This document shows, one piece after another, positions 35,945-45,123 of a stretch of 64,000 bases of DNA. A program made the position numbers and the translations under genes. The notes below the pieces were generated by a model that was not told the origin of the DNA, ran no database searches, and saw only the letters and a program-made list of their open reading frames with translations. Numbering within the stretch: position 1 is the stretch's first letter; every line of letters starts with the position of its first letter. This DNA is from Candidatus Woesearchaeota archaeon (GTDB lineage: Archaea > Nanobdellota > Nanobdellia > Woesearchaeales > UBA10216), in the NCBI GenBank assembly GCA_016180065.1, contig JACPBY010000004.1, positions 1 through 64,000 on the forward strand. The letters run 5' to 3'.

Positions 35945-38382
35945 GTTGGCGGCAGCAATAATGGGCGCTTCACAGTTGCCCTGCTGAGGCTTTTAAGCTC
36001 CTCAATTTTCTTTTCAATATCACTTGTTCCAGCTTTGCCTTGTGATGCTGCCTGTACCGTTTGCTGCAGAACCTGCGGCGCAGCCTCAATGGATGTGGCG
36101 GCGGAAATGCCTGCGGGTTTTGCAGGCTGAGATAGCGCAACTGGCGCAGAAGGCTGGCTCGCATTACCTGCTTCAGCAGCCATGAGCTTCTGGAGGTAAG
36201 CGTCATGCTGGCTTGAAACATAATCAAATAAGGCTTTGTCTTCAGGGTAGCGATGCTTTAACAGGACATTGCGCATCCTGACATGGCCCAGCGCTGCCTT
36301 TAGCTGCTGAATCTGGCCGGTTTCGTAAAGCCTCCGGAGCGAGGCGGCCTTTCCGTAAAGCTCTGCTTCTTCGGTTATGCCTGCAGCCTTTGCAGAAATG
36401 GTTGGATTTGTCTTCGCAAGGCCAGGCAAGCCTTTTTGCAAAGCCGCCAGTTCTGAAGCTGCCTGCGGGATAAACGCAAGGTTTCCCCGCAATACTGCTG
36501 AGTGCGCATTAGCTATGAGCGTGATAATCTGCCCCGATGTTTCTTTTTGCCGGATTTGGCTGGCGTGCTGCTTTATGGCACTGCCAGCAGCGGCTGCCTG
36601 TGCCTCTATACCCTCAAGCGAGGCTGGCGCGGAAAGCAGCGACCTGTAAAGATGAAGCACCCTTTCCCTTGTTTCTGTTTTCCTGGCTGCAAATCCTTTC
36701 GGCAATGAGCTGTAAAGCCCGATGATTTTGAAGTAGGTGTCGTTGGCATGGTCATAGTTGCTTTTCTGCAGCTGCCTCTCCGCAACCTCCAGAAGCCTGG
36801 TTATGGCTGAAAGTGTCAGGGAAAAGCTGCCTGTTTTCAGCTGCTCTGCTTTCCTAAGATAAGCCTCGTAGGCCTGCACTATAAGATTTTGAAGCGTTGT
36901 TTCCTCATGCAGGAAGCCTTTGGGCATTTCATTGTATAACCGCTCTACTTTCTGATAGGCTTCCTCTGCTTCCATAAGCTCGCCTCTTTCAGTGTATGTC
37001 TTCATTGTGGAAAGCAGGGCTATTATTTCAGCTGACTTTGCCTTAAGCCGGTCAAGGTTCTTTTGCGTGTAAATCGCTGTTATAATGTTGTAAAGGCCAA
37101 GCAGCTTTTCCTGCAGTATGGCCTTCTCTTTCAGGAAGCCTACAGGCAGTTTTATGTAAAGCTTTTTTATCTGCCTGTAATGCTGAATGGCATTTTCTAT
37201 CCTGTCCTCATTTACAAGCTCCTGGGTTTCTTTCACAAGCCTCTCTATCTGCCTGACTGAGCCTTCAAACTTTGCCCTTACAGACTTCTCCCTCTGGTTT
37301 GACAGGGCGCTGTAGAAGTCAAGTATCTTCTCCTGCAGCCCATTTTTTTCCTCTGCAAAGCCTGGAGGCAGGTCGCCGTACTCGCGCTTTATCGCAAGGT
37401 AATACGACTCTGCAGTGCCAAACTCGCCTTTTTTCAGGAACTGCCTGCCTGCAGTCACCAGTGCGGTTACCTGGCTGCTTATTCTTTTAAGCTTTTCAAG
37501 GTTTAGCTGGTCTACTTTTTTTGACAAGTCCTTGTTGAACTTGGCAATGTCCTCCTCCATCTGCACTTTTTTCTCAACAAACTCCTTCGCAAGGTTTTCA
37601 TGCGCAAAATTCAGCTTTTCATAAATCTGCTTGGCTTCCTCAACCTTGCCTTCAGTCATAAGCTGGTAAGCCTGTCCAAGCATATCCTTGTACTCCTTTG
37701 TTTCCTGAATGCTCTGGAGCGTGACTATTTGGTCATGAAGCCGGTTTAAGTCATCCAGCAGCTTCTTCGCGGTTGCGTGAAGCCTTGAATAAGCCAGGTT
37801 TGCCTGGTCGAATTTGCCTTTAGCAACGTAGCTTTCAGCACCCCGCAAAGTTTCCTCAACTTCCCTCAGCGCATCATTAAGCACAACCTTTCTCTGCGGA
37901 GCTATCCCTGCCTGGACAACAAGCTTTTCATGCAGGAGCCTCAGCTTGCCAAGCATTTCAGAGGAGGTCTGCTTCAAAAGCCCGAATTCCCCTGCAAGCT
38001 TTTCCTCAGCTGCCTTCGTAAGAAGGTCTTTTGTTTCGTCAAAATCCACTTTCAGCCCTGAGATGTCCGCCCCCTCAGCCTTTTCTGCAGAGCTTTCAGC
38101 TGCTTTTTTGGCAAATGCCCCAAAATGAGCCTTCGCCTTTCCAGCAGGGCTTTCAGGAACGGTTATGTAAGGCGTTGTGAACTTGTACCTTATGGCTACA
38201 AAGCCATCCTCCTCAAGAAAGTTTGCCCACGCCTCAATAGTCTGCACTGGAACTCCAAGCAGCTTCGCTGCCTCAGTTATTGCTACTTCTTTTGAGCTCC
38301 TTACAAGGCTAAGAAGCCTGTCAGCGCCTGTCTTTACCTCTTCCGGCTTTTTCTCCTCAACTCCTGCTTCGGCATCAGACAT
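35929..38382 (-). CDS. large helical/repeat protein with N-terminal winged-helix-like segment
   Basis: AITEAAKLLGVPVQTIEAWANFLEEDGFVAIRYKF then repeated LPxGFxxEKxxLQEKLLxLYxxI units; overlaps ATPase start. Confidence 0.8.
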   Translation of the reverse strand: MSDAEAGVEEKKPEEVKTGADRLLSLVRSSKEVAITEAAKLLGVPVQTIEAWANFLEEDGFVAIRYKFTTPYITVPESPAGKAKAHFGAFAKKAAESSAEKAEGADISGLKVDFDETKDLLTKAAEEKLAGEFGLLKQTSSEMLGKLRLLHEKLVVQAGIAPQRKVVLNDALREVEETLRGAESYVAKGKFDQANLAYSRLHATAKKLLDDLNRLHDQIVTLQSIQETKEYKDMLGQAYQLMTEGKVEEAKQIYEKLNFAHENLAKEFVEKKVQMEEDIAKFNKDLSKKVDQLNLEKLKRISSQVTALVTAGRQFLKKGEFGTAESYYLAIKREYGDLPPGFAEEKNGLQEKILDFYSALSNQREKSVRAKFEGSVRQIERLVKETQELVNEDRIENAIQHYRQIKKLYIKLPVGFLKEKAILQEKLLGLYNIITAIYTQKNLDRLKAKSAEIIALLSTMKTYTERGELMEAEEAYQKVERLYNEMPKGFLHEETTLQNLIVQAYEAYLRKAEQLKTGSFSLTLSAITRLLEVAERQLQKSNYDHANDTYFKIIGLYSSLPKGFAARKTETRERVLHLYRSLLSAPASLEGIEAQAAAAGSAIKQHASQIRQKETSGQIITLIANAHSAVLRGNLAFIPQAASELAALQKGLPGLAKTNPTISAKAAGITEEAELYGKAASLRRLYETGQIQQLKAALGHVRMRNVLLKHRYPEDKALFDYVSSQHDAYLQKLMAAEAGNASQPSAPVALSQPAKPAGISAATSIEAAPQVLQQTVQAASQGKAGTSDIEKKIEELKSLSRATVKRPLLLPPTWRGA

Positions 38383-38501
38383 TCATAAACCTCTTTTAAA
38401 GTCCTCTTTTTAATAGACTGCTAACTACTATGCAACGCCAGTCTTTGCAGCAGCGTTTAAGAAGATTTTTAACCACTGTTTAATAGAAAGAAGCAAACTG
38501 C

Positions 38502-39212
38502 CTATGCCTGAGGAGCCAACTCTGGACCCTGTAAGGCATCAGCACTGGCCTGTTCTTCTTCAGCCGTCTCTTGTGGTGCTGGCAGGCTGTCTTCTTTGCC
38601 TGCTGCTTCACCTTTTATCTCATTTTCCTTGCCTTCGCCGCGAATGAGGTTAAGCATCCTTACTTCCACTGCCTTGAGCGGGTAGGTCTTTTTAAGCTCA
38701 GCCTTCAGCGTTGTCTGGAGCTTTGCAGTTATTATTTCATTTATCAGTGACTCAAAGGAATGCTTTTTGACATACTTGGCAACACCGCTGATGAGAGCCT
38801 TCCTCAGCGAGCCGTGAACAGCGCTCTTGGTTGCTGTTTTTGTTATGAGCATAGGCTTTATAATGACCTTCTGGCCTGTCGAGGTTTCGCACACAAACGA
38901 CTCGTCAATCCTGTCAGAACCTCTCCTTACAATGCGCCTTATGGCAGAAGGCGCCATCTCGCATCCTACGACGTCTGCAATCCCTGTGTCATTCTCAACA
39001 GACATTACAACAAACCTGAGCGTTACCGACTGCTGCCTTATGTCACCTGTAAGGTTCGCAAGGTTCGCAGCTACAGTCCTGCCAATGAGCAGTTCAGGAG
39101 CAGGTGCATAGCACTCACCAAGAAAAGCGTTGTCAAAGAACTTGCTAGCCTGTATTGGAAGCCACTTCTTCTTCACAACCTTTGCCTTCAATGCCTGCTT
39201 TGCATCTGCCAT
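38502..39212 (-). CDS. rps3ae: 30S ribosomal protein S3ae (eS1)
   Basis: KKKWLPIQASKFFDNAFLGE; IGRTVAANLANLTGDIRQQSVTLRFVV; VRMLNLIRGE. Confidence 0.9.
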   Translation of the reverse strand: MADAKQALKAKVVKKKWLPIQASKFFDNAFLGECYAPAPELLIGRTVAANLANLTGDIRQQSVTLRFVVMSVENDTGIADVVGCEMAPSAIRRIVRRGSDRIDESFVCETSTGQKVIIKPMLITKTATKSAVHGSLRKALISGVAKYVKKHSFESLINEIITAKLQTTLKAELKKTYPLKAVEVRMLNLIRGEGKENEIKGEAAGKEDSLPAPQETAEEEQASADALQGPELAPQA

Positions 39213-39269
39213 CAGGCTTTTGAGGATTGGCAGGTGGTTTAAAAAGGTTACGATGCCTGCACACGATGC

Positions 39270-41210
39270 CTACACGTCAAGGTTCTTTACCTCAAGCGCG
39301 TGCTGCTCTATGAACTCCCTTCTCGGCTCCACTTCCTCGCCCATGAGGAGCGTGAATATCTTATCTGCTTCAACAGCATCATCAACATTCACCTTCACAA
39401 GGGCCCTGGTGCCGGGGTTCATGGTTGTCGACCAGAGCTGCTCAGGATTCATCTCGCCAAGCCCCTTGTAGCGCTGAAGCGCAGCCCCGTCTTCACCGAC
39501 CTGCTGCAGCAATTCAGCCAGTTTAGCGTCGTTGTACACGTAGTAGTCCTTCCTGCCTTTGGTTACCTTGTATAGCGGAGGCTGGGCTATGCAGATGTAG
39601 CCTGCCTCAATAAGCGGTTTCATGTACCTGAAAAAAAACGTCAACAGCAACGTCCGGATGTGAGAGCCGTCAACATCAGCGTCACACATCAGGATTGTCC
39701 TCCTGTACCTTGCTTTCTTGATGTCAAAATCATCGCCGACGCCTGTGCCTATCGCAGAAGCCAGGGCAACTATTTCCTTGCTTGAGAACACCTTGTGCAG
39801 CCTGGCCTTCTCCACGTTCAGGATTTTGCCTTTCAGGGGCAGGACAGCCTGGTACTCCCTGTTTCTCGCCTGTTTGCAGCTCCCGCCTGCGCTGTCCCCC
39901 TCAACAATGAACAGCTCGCACTCATCAGGGTTGGTGCTGGAGCAGTCAGCAAGCTTTCCCGGCAAAGAGCTGCCTTCAAACAAGGTCTTTCTCCTGACAA
40001 GGTCCTTTGCCTTCCTTGCAGCCTCCCTTGCAGTTGCAGCGTTGGCGCACTTTTCAACAATGGCCCTTGCAACCTTAGGGTTCTCTTCAAAAAAAGCTGA
40101 AAGCGAAGGCCCAACTATTGAGTCAACAACACCCTTGACTTCAGAGTTGCCAAGCTTCCTCTTGGTCTGGCCCTCAAACTGCGGCTCAGGGACCTTAACC
40201 GCAATGACAGCGGAAAGCCCTTCCAGAGTGTCCTCGCTGGAAATCTTGGCGTCCTTGTCAAGAAGGTTATGCTTCTCTGCATAGCTGTTTATCGTCCTTG
40301 TGAGGGCAGTCCTGAAGCCTGACAGGTGAGTGCCCCCTTCTGTGGTGTTGATTGTGTTGACAAAGCTGAAGATGTTCGGCAGGTAGCTCTCATTGTACTG
40401 CATGGCTGCTTCAACACTGGTGCCGTTCTTCTGGCCTGACAGGTAAATTGCATCATGAAGCGCTTTCTTATTCTGGTTGATGAAGCCAACAAAAGACTTT
40501 ATGCCGCCGTCATACCTAAAAGAGTGCTCCTTGCCAGAGCGCTCATCCCGGATAGAAATCTCCAGCCCGGTGTTGAGGAAAGCAAGCTCTCTCAGCCTGC
40601 TGGACAGGATGTCAAAATTAAAATCAACCGTCTCAAATATCGTAGCATCAGGCGCAAATGTCACAGTAGTGCCGCTTTCACCAGCTGTGGCTGTGCCCAC
40701 AAATTCAACTGGCGTTACAGGAACACCCTTCTCATACCTCTGCCTGCACACCTTCCCATCACGCCTGACCTCAACAGCCATTGTGGCTGAAAGGCCGTTG
40801 ACCACAGAAACGCCCACCCCGTGCAGCCCGCCAGAGACCTTGTAGCTCTTCTTGTCAAACTTGCCGCCAGCGTGGAGCTTTGTCATCACCACTTCCAGGG
40901 CGGTCTTGTTGAACTGCGGCATCATGTCAAAAGGAATCCCCCTGCCGTTGTCTGACACGGTTGCCGAGCCGTCAGAATTAACCACAATAGAAATCCTTGT
41001 GCAGTAGCCGGCAAGAGCCTCATCAACAGAATTGTCCACAGCCTCATAAACAAGATGATGCAGGCCGTTAATGTCAGTGCTGCCAATGTACATGCCAGGC
41101 CTTTTCCTAACCGATTCAAGCCCTTCCAGAACCTGGATGCTTGAGGCGTCGTAAGCGCCCTTTACCTTCTCATTCGCCTTATCTGCCGCTGAATCTGCCA
41201 TTTTTGCCAC
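39270..41210 (-). CDS. gyrB: DNA gyrase subunit B
   Basis: VRKRPGMYIGSTDINGLHHLVYEAVDNSVDEALAGYC; LFIVEGDSAGGSCKQARNREYQAVLPLKGKILNVEKAR; QRYKGLGEMNPEQLW. Confidence 0.97.
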   Translation of the reverse strand: MAKMADSAADKANEKVKGAYDASSIQVLEGLESVRKRPGMYIGSTDINGLHHLVYEAVDNSVDEALAGYCTRISIVVNSDGSATVSDNGRGIPFDMMPQFNKTALEVVMTKLHAGGKFDKKSYKVSGGLHGVGVSVVNGLSATMAVEVRRDGKVCRQRYEKGVPVTPVEFVGTATAGESGTTVTFAPDATIFETVDFNFDILSSRLRELAFLNTGLEISIRDERSGKEHSFRYDGGIKSFVGFINQNKKALHDAIYLSGQKNGTSVEAAMQYNESYLPNIFSFVNTINTTEGGTHLSGFRTALTRTINSYAEKHNLLDKDAKISSEDTLEGLSAVIAVKVPEPQFEGQTKRKLGNSEVKGVVDSIVGPSLSAFFEENPKVARAIVEKCANAATAREAARKAKDLVRRKTLFEGSSLPGKLADCSSTNPDECELFIVEGDSAGGSCKQARNREYQAVLPLKGKILNVEKARLHKVFSSKEIVALASAIGTGVGDDFDIKKARYRRTILMCDADVDGSHIRTLLLTFFFRYMKPLIEAGYICIAQPPLYKVTKGRKDYYVYNDAKLAELLQQVGEDGAALQRYKGLGEMNPEQLWSTTMNPGTRALVKVNVDDAVEADKIFTLLMGEEVEPRREFIEQHALEVKNLDV

Positions 41211-41441
41211 TATCTTTCAATGCTGCAACGATGCAGAATATGCCTAAAAATGCTATTTTTAACTGTTTTTCCAACCCTGTTTTGTCGTCGGAAAATTACA
41301 AGAAAAACTATGCCCCGCTGCTTTAAATATGTTTCGGTCAGAAACAGCGAAAATTGAGCGGGTTTTGTGATGTGCTGGGTTGAAAAGTTGCATGGAAAAT
41401 GTTATAAACGGCAGTCAAATCCATCTCAGAAGGCTCACATA

Positions 41442-42917
41442 ATGGCTAACAGAAATATTGAAGACATCCTTAAAAGCGGTCCAGTTGTAGCTACAATAGC
41501 GCGCACTTCGAAGCGCTTGAATCCTGGAGGAGAAACGGCTGAAGCAGAAGCACAGGCTGTTGCTGCAGAAACAAAAACTGCCCGACAGCTCCTTCTTGGC
41601 ATGCGGACGCGCATAAACCCAATAATAGCCAGGTTGATGCTGGACGGCGTTGCGCACGGCGCAGTTTTGCTCTCTTTCCCAAAATTCAAGCACAGCTCTA
41701 TCGAAGGGCTGGAAGAAGCTGTAAAAGCCATGAGCAAAGGGAAAGCATTTGTAGTTTCAACTCACGCCTCTTATCTTGATATCGCAGGCCTGCCATATCT
41801 GCTTAGGAAAGCTGGCGTGCGAGGCGTTTACTATTTAGGCGGCGAAAACCTTGCAGAAGTCAAGCCTGATGAAGTTAACCTTGAAAGCAGTGCCAAGTCC
41901 AAATCCCGACTGATGCGCGGGCTGTTCGCTCGCATGGTAAAACCCTCTTTTAAGGCATTAACAGGCTATCTGCTGAGAAACACCGGCATGATTTACCTAA
42001 AAAGAGGAGATGCTCTTTTCAAAAACGGACAGGAACACAGGAGAGAAAACGCTGTTCTTTTTGCGAATGTGTTGAATGCATACCTTAATCGCCTGTTTGA
42101 AGAAGGTCATGTAGTGGTGAACTTTGCAGGCAGGGGAAGATACAAAACTGGTGAAATTGAGCCTTTTGATTCTGTTTATTCAAGCACAGCAGCGCTCAGG
42201 TCTGCAGAGTGCGCAATTCCTGTGAGCGTAACTTATGAAACAATTCCCGAAGACACAAAATTTGCCGCTGCAATGTGCGGCGAAAAGAAAAGCGGAGCAT
42301 CATGGCTGCTGGCGTTCAAGCTCATAAACTGGCGAAAAATCACGCAATGGGCGGATGAAGGCTACGGGACATTTTACGCCACGTTTGGAAAACCTATGCA
42401 GATGAGTGATTATGTTGCTGCCCCTTCGAGAGCCAGCCTTACAGAAAGGGAACTTAAAAAGAATGTTGGACGCTTCCAAAGAGATATTTCCGATACGCTG
42501 GTGAGAAATATGGTGTTGACGCCAAAAAGCGCGCTTTCGGTTGCATTGCTCAGCCAGGCTGCACCACCAGAAAACACAACTAACCCGTATAGCATAATTC
42601 AAGCCGATATTTGTGGCTTGATAAGCTCTGCTACCGCAATAGTTGAAGATGCAAAACGCAAAGGCTTAAAAATTGCTCCTGCCCTGAGAGGAGACAGCTG
42701 CCGCTTAGAGCTGCTCAGAGCATTTGCGTATATGGCAAAAAAAGGGGCTTTGCAGCAGTCTTCAGAAGGCACATTCAGCATAACTGACGTAAGATTGCCT
42801 GTCCTTTATGCCAACAGCATTCTGCAAACACTCAACCGCGCTTCAGAGCAGCAATATTCTCCATCTGTGTCCTTGCTCATTGAAACTGTAACTGGCAGAA
42901 AACAAAAAGCAGAATAG
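41442..42917 (+). CDS. PlsB/PlsC-like acyltransferase domain protein
   Basis: HX4D motif STHASYLDIAGLPYLL; FEEGHVVVNFAGRGRYKTGEI; IPVSVTYE. Start at MANRNIEDILKSG. Confidence 0.75.
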   Translation: MANRNIEDILKSGPVVATIARTSKRLNPGGETAEAEAQAVAAETKTARQLLLGMRTRINPIIARLMLDGVAHGAVLLSFPKFKHSSIEGLEEAVKAMSKGKAFVVSTHASYLDIAGLPYLLRKAGVRGVYYLGGENLAEVKPDEVNLESSAKSKSRLMRGLFARMVKPSFKALTGYLLRNTGMIYLKRGDALFKNGQEHRRENAVLFANVLNAYLNRLFEEGHVVVNFAGRGRYKTGEIEPFDSVYSSTAALRSAECAIPVSVTYETIPEDTKFAAAMCGEKKSGASWLLAFKLINWRKITQWADEGYGTFYATFGKPMQMSDYVAAPSRASLTERELKKNVGRFQRDISDTLVRNMVLTPKSALSVALLSQAAPPENTTNPYSIIQADICGLISSATAIVEDAKRKGLKIAPALRGDSCRLELLRAFAYMAKKGALQQSSEGTFSITDVRLPVLYANSILQTLNRASEQQYSPSVSLLIETVTGRKQKAE

Positions 42918-43034
42918 AAACGCAGTCTGAGATAGTGTGATAACTCTACATTACTTAAACAACCCAAATCCGCCGCTATCCAAGAGCTTCTACATTGCAA
43001 AGGCGCTTTAATAAGCTTTGCGCTTTAGCATACG

Positions 43035-43718
43035 CTATTTTTCAACCAGCCTGAGCTTCCTTATCCTGAGAAAGCCTGAATTCCTGCTTTCCATGACTTT
43101 TTCAGCTTCAACAATCTCAATCCTTTTCCTGAATATTGGGCCGTCCAGCACCATTGTTTCTGCTTCCCCGCCTTCAAAGCCCAGGTGGAACATGGTTCTG
43201 CTGCTAATCGCCTTCAAGCGCTCAACCATTTCGAGGTCAAGCTCCCTGCCAAGCAGCTCCACGCCAAGCCCTTCCGCAGAAACTGACGTGATGACTGCCT
43301 TGAAACCTGCGGCGATAATTTCCTTCAGATACTTTTCAACGTCATAATGCCAGTAAGGCGCAAAGCATTCCAAACAGAGATTCCTGCAAATTTTTTCAAC
43401 CCTGCTTTTCTGGTATTCTGAAGCAAGCGCACCGGCAACGACGCCGTCAATCCCGTATTTTTCCTTCGCTGCAGAAATTACTTTTTTCAAGTCCTCAAGC
43501 TCTTTTTCCTTCACGCCGGAAGTTTTTGCCTGCAGCAGCGGAATGCCAAGAGCCTCAGAATGGTATGTTGTAAGCTCCACATTGGGAACCTGGAACATGT
43601 AGCTATCATTCCGTTCAGGAATAAGCGTAATAAGGCACTTGGCATCATGCCCTGCCCTGAGAGCCCAATACAATGCAAAGGTGCTGTCCTTCCCTCCCGA
43701 ATACAGCGCTGCAACTTT
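43035..43718 (-). CDS. diphthine-ammonia ligase-like ATPase (Dph6 family)
   Basis: MKVAALYSGGKDSTFALYWAL; YGIDGVVAGALASEYQKSRVEKICRNLCLECFAPYWH. Confidence 0.88.
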   Translation of the reverse strand, partial: KVAALYSGGKDSTFALYWALRAGHDAKCLITLIPERNDSYMFQVPNVELTTYHSEALGIPLLQAKTSGVKEKELEDLKKVISAAKEKYGIDGVVAGALASEYQKSRVEKICRNLCLECFAPYWHYDVEKYLKEIIAAGFKAVITSVSAEGLGVELLGRELDLEMVERLKAISSRTMFHLGFEGGEAETMVLDGPIFRKRIEIVEAEKVMESRNSGFLRIRKLRLVEK

Positions 43719-43728
43719 CATTGTTTTC

Positions 43729-44277
43729 TTATGCATCTTTCCACTTAATCGAGCAGCCAATGACAGGGGCTGTCTGTCTTGTTACTCTTCTTCTGGCAAG
43801 CAGCTCAACGATGGCATCCCTGAGGTACTGCTTTGCCACCGCTTTCGGGTCCTGCCAGTTGTCGTCAATCCCGCCCTGGTAGGCGAGCTTGTTGGACTGG
43901 TCAAAGACAAACGCATGAGGCGTTACGAGGGCACCGAAAGCCCTTGCGACATCCTGGCGTTCATCATGCAGGTAAGGGAAAGGATAGTTCTTGTCCCTTG
44001 CCCTTATCCTCATGTTCTCCAGGCTGTCCTGGGGGTATTTTGAAGCGTCATTTGAGTTAATTGCAAAGAAAGCCACATTCCTTGAGAACTCCCTTGCAAT
44101 AGCAAGAATCCTGTCTTCATACGCCTGGGCATAAGGGCAGTGGTTGCAGGTAAAAACAACAACAAGGAGATCCCTATTCATGTAATACTTTGGCATGTAA
44201 TTCCTGCCGTCAGTGCCCTTGAGGTCAAAGTTAATGGCAGGCGAGCCAATCGCCATCTTAAAATTATCCGATTCCAT
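43729..44277 (-). CDS. peroxiredoxin/thioredoxin-fold (AhpC/TSA-like) protein
   Basis: VVVFTCNHCPYAQAYEDRILAIAREF; INSNDASKYPQDS; TPHAFVFD. Confidence 0.85.
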   Translation of the reverse strand: MESDNFKMAIGSPAINFDLKGTDGRNYMPKYYMNRDLLVVVFTCNHCPYAQAYEDRILAIAREFSRNVAFFAINSNDASKYPQDSLENMRIRARDKNYPFPYLHDERQDVARAFGALVTPHAFVFDQSNKLAYQGGIDDNWQDPKAVAKQYLRDAIVELLARRRVTRQTAPVIGCSIKWKDA

Positions 44278-44397
44278 TCAAAACACCTCACGCAATCATG
44301 CATCAGTTCGCAACCTTCCTTTTGGGCTGCTGCAGTCATATTAATATTTAACTGCGGCAAAAAGTATATAAACCGCCTGCCAGAGCCGTTTTCTTAT

Positions 44398-44552
44398 GCC
44401 CCGGTAGCTTAGACGCTGCCAACAGCGGAGCAACAGGTGGAGCGAGTGACTGTTAACCTCGTTGCCTATACAACTTGGTGAGAAATCACTAGGTCGCCAG
44501 TTCGAGACGCTTTTAAGCGAACGCTTGAGGCGGGAATCTCTGGCCCGGGGCG
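44398..44552 (+). tRNA. tRNA-Asn(GUU) with three introns (D-loop, anticodon loop, T-loop)
   Basis: Acceptor GCCCCGG/CCGGGGC; D arm GCUU-AGAC[44415-44435]GGUG-GAGC; AGUGA-CUGUUAA[44457-44485]-UCACU; GCCAG-UUCGA[44506-44537]CU-CUGGC. Removing 21+29+32 nt leaves 73 nt. TATA-like gtatataaa upstream. Confidence 0.82.
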
Positions 44553-44571
44553 CTTATCTTTTTCCATATGC

Positions 44572-44964
44572 TTGCCCAAAATGGACGTCGAGCAAATAAT
44601 AAACGAATCCACAGTCCATGTTAAAGTGGATATTGTAGCCAAGCTCGGCCAGCTTCCTGTTGACGACAGGCAAGATGCAATAAGCATGATTGGAAGGCTG
44701 GTGAAAGCAATCTTCTACGAAGAGAAAGTGGCAGGCGTTTGGCTGACCACCGCAGTGGCAGGCTATTGCGGAAAGGATGAGTATTTAGACAAGCTAAGGG
44801 AGATTTGGGTACGGCGTTTTCCTGAGCCCTTGCCGCCGTGCCACAGCCTAAGGCTGCGCGACTATGGTGAACTATTTACATTTTCCCTGGGAAGGAAACA
44901 ATACGTGCTAAGCAAGCTTGACGGCAGATACCTTGAACATACTACAACAGCCAGCACATCATAA
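44572..44964 (+). CDS. hypothetical protein, 130 aa
   Basis: ORF between two tRNA genes; no recognised family. Confidence 0.5.
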   Translation: MPKMDVEQIINESTVHVKVDIVAKLGQLPVDDRQDAISMIGRLVKAIFYEEKVAGVWLTTAVAGYCGKDEYLDKLREIWVRRFPEPLPPCHSLRLRDYGELFTFSLGRKQYVLSKLDGRYLEHTTTASTS

Positions 44965-44998
44965 TCTTTATAAAACTCCTTCTTGTTCTGAAACCCAA

Positions 44999-45121
44999 GG
45001 GCCCGTAGTTCAGCTTGGCTAGAACGCCGCATGGCACTTGCTCAAGTAAATGCCAGGCGAGTCTGATAATTAGGCAAAATCAGTCAGGCGGAGGTCACGT
45101 GTTCAAGTCACGTCGGGCCCA
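44999..45121 (+). tRNA. tRNA-Ile(GAU) with two introns (anticodon stem about 30/31, and just after the anticodon loop)
   Basis: Acceptor GGGCCCG/CGGGCCC; CCGC[45031-45061]U-CUGAUAA[45070-45086]-GGCGG; T arm ACGUG-UUCAAGU-CACGU. Removing 31+17 nt leaves 75 nt. Confidence 0.8.
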
Positions 45122-45123
45122 CC

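Noticed and set aside
39718-40284. 188-aa + strand ORF
   Set aside because: Antisense to gyrB; shadow ORF.
39270-41210. Possible intein or ParE/TopoVI-B assignment for the gyrase-like gene
   Set aside because: The protein is a continuous 646-aa GyrB with no inserted domain.
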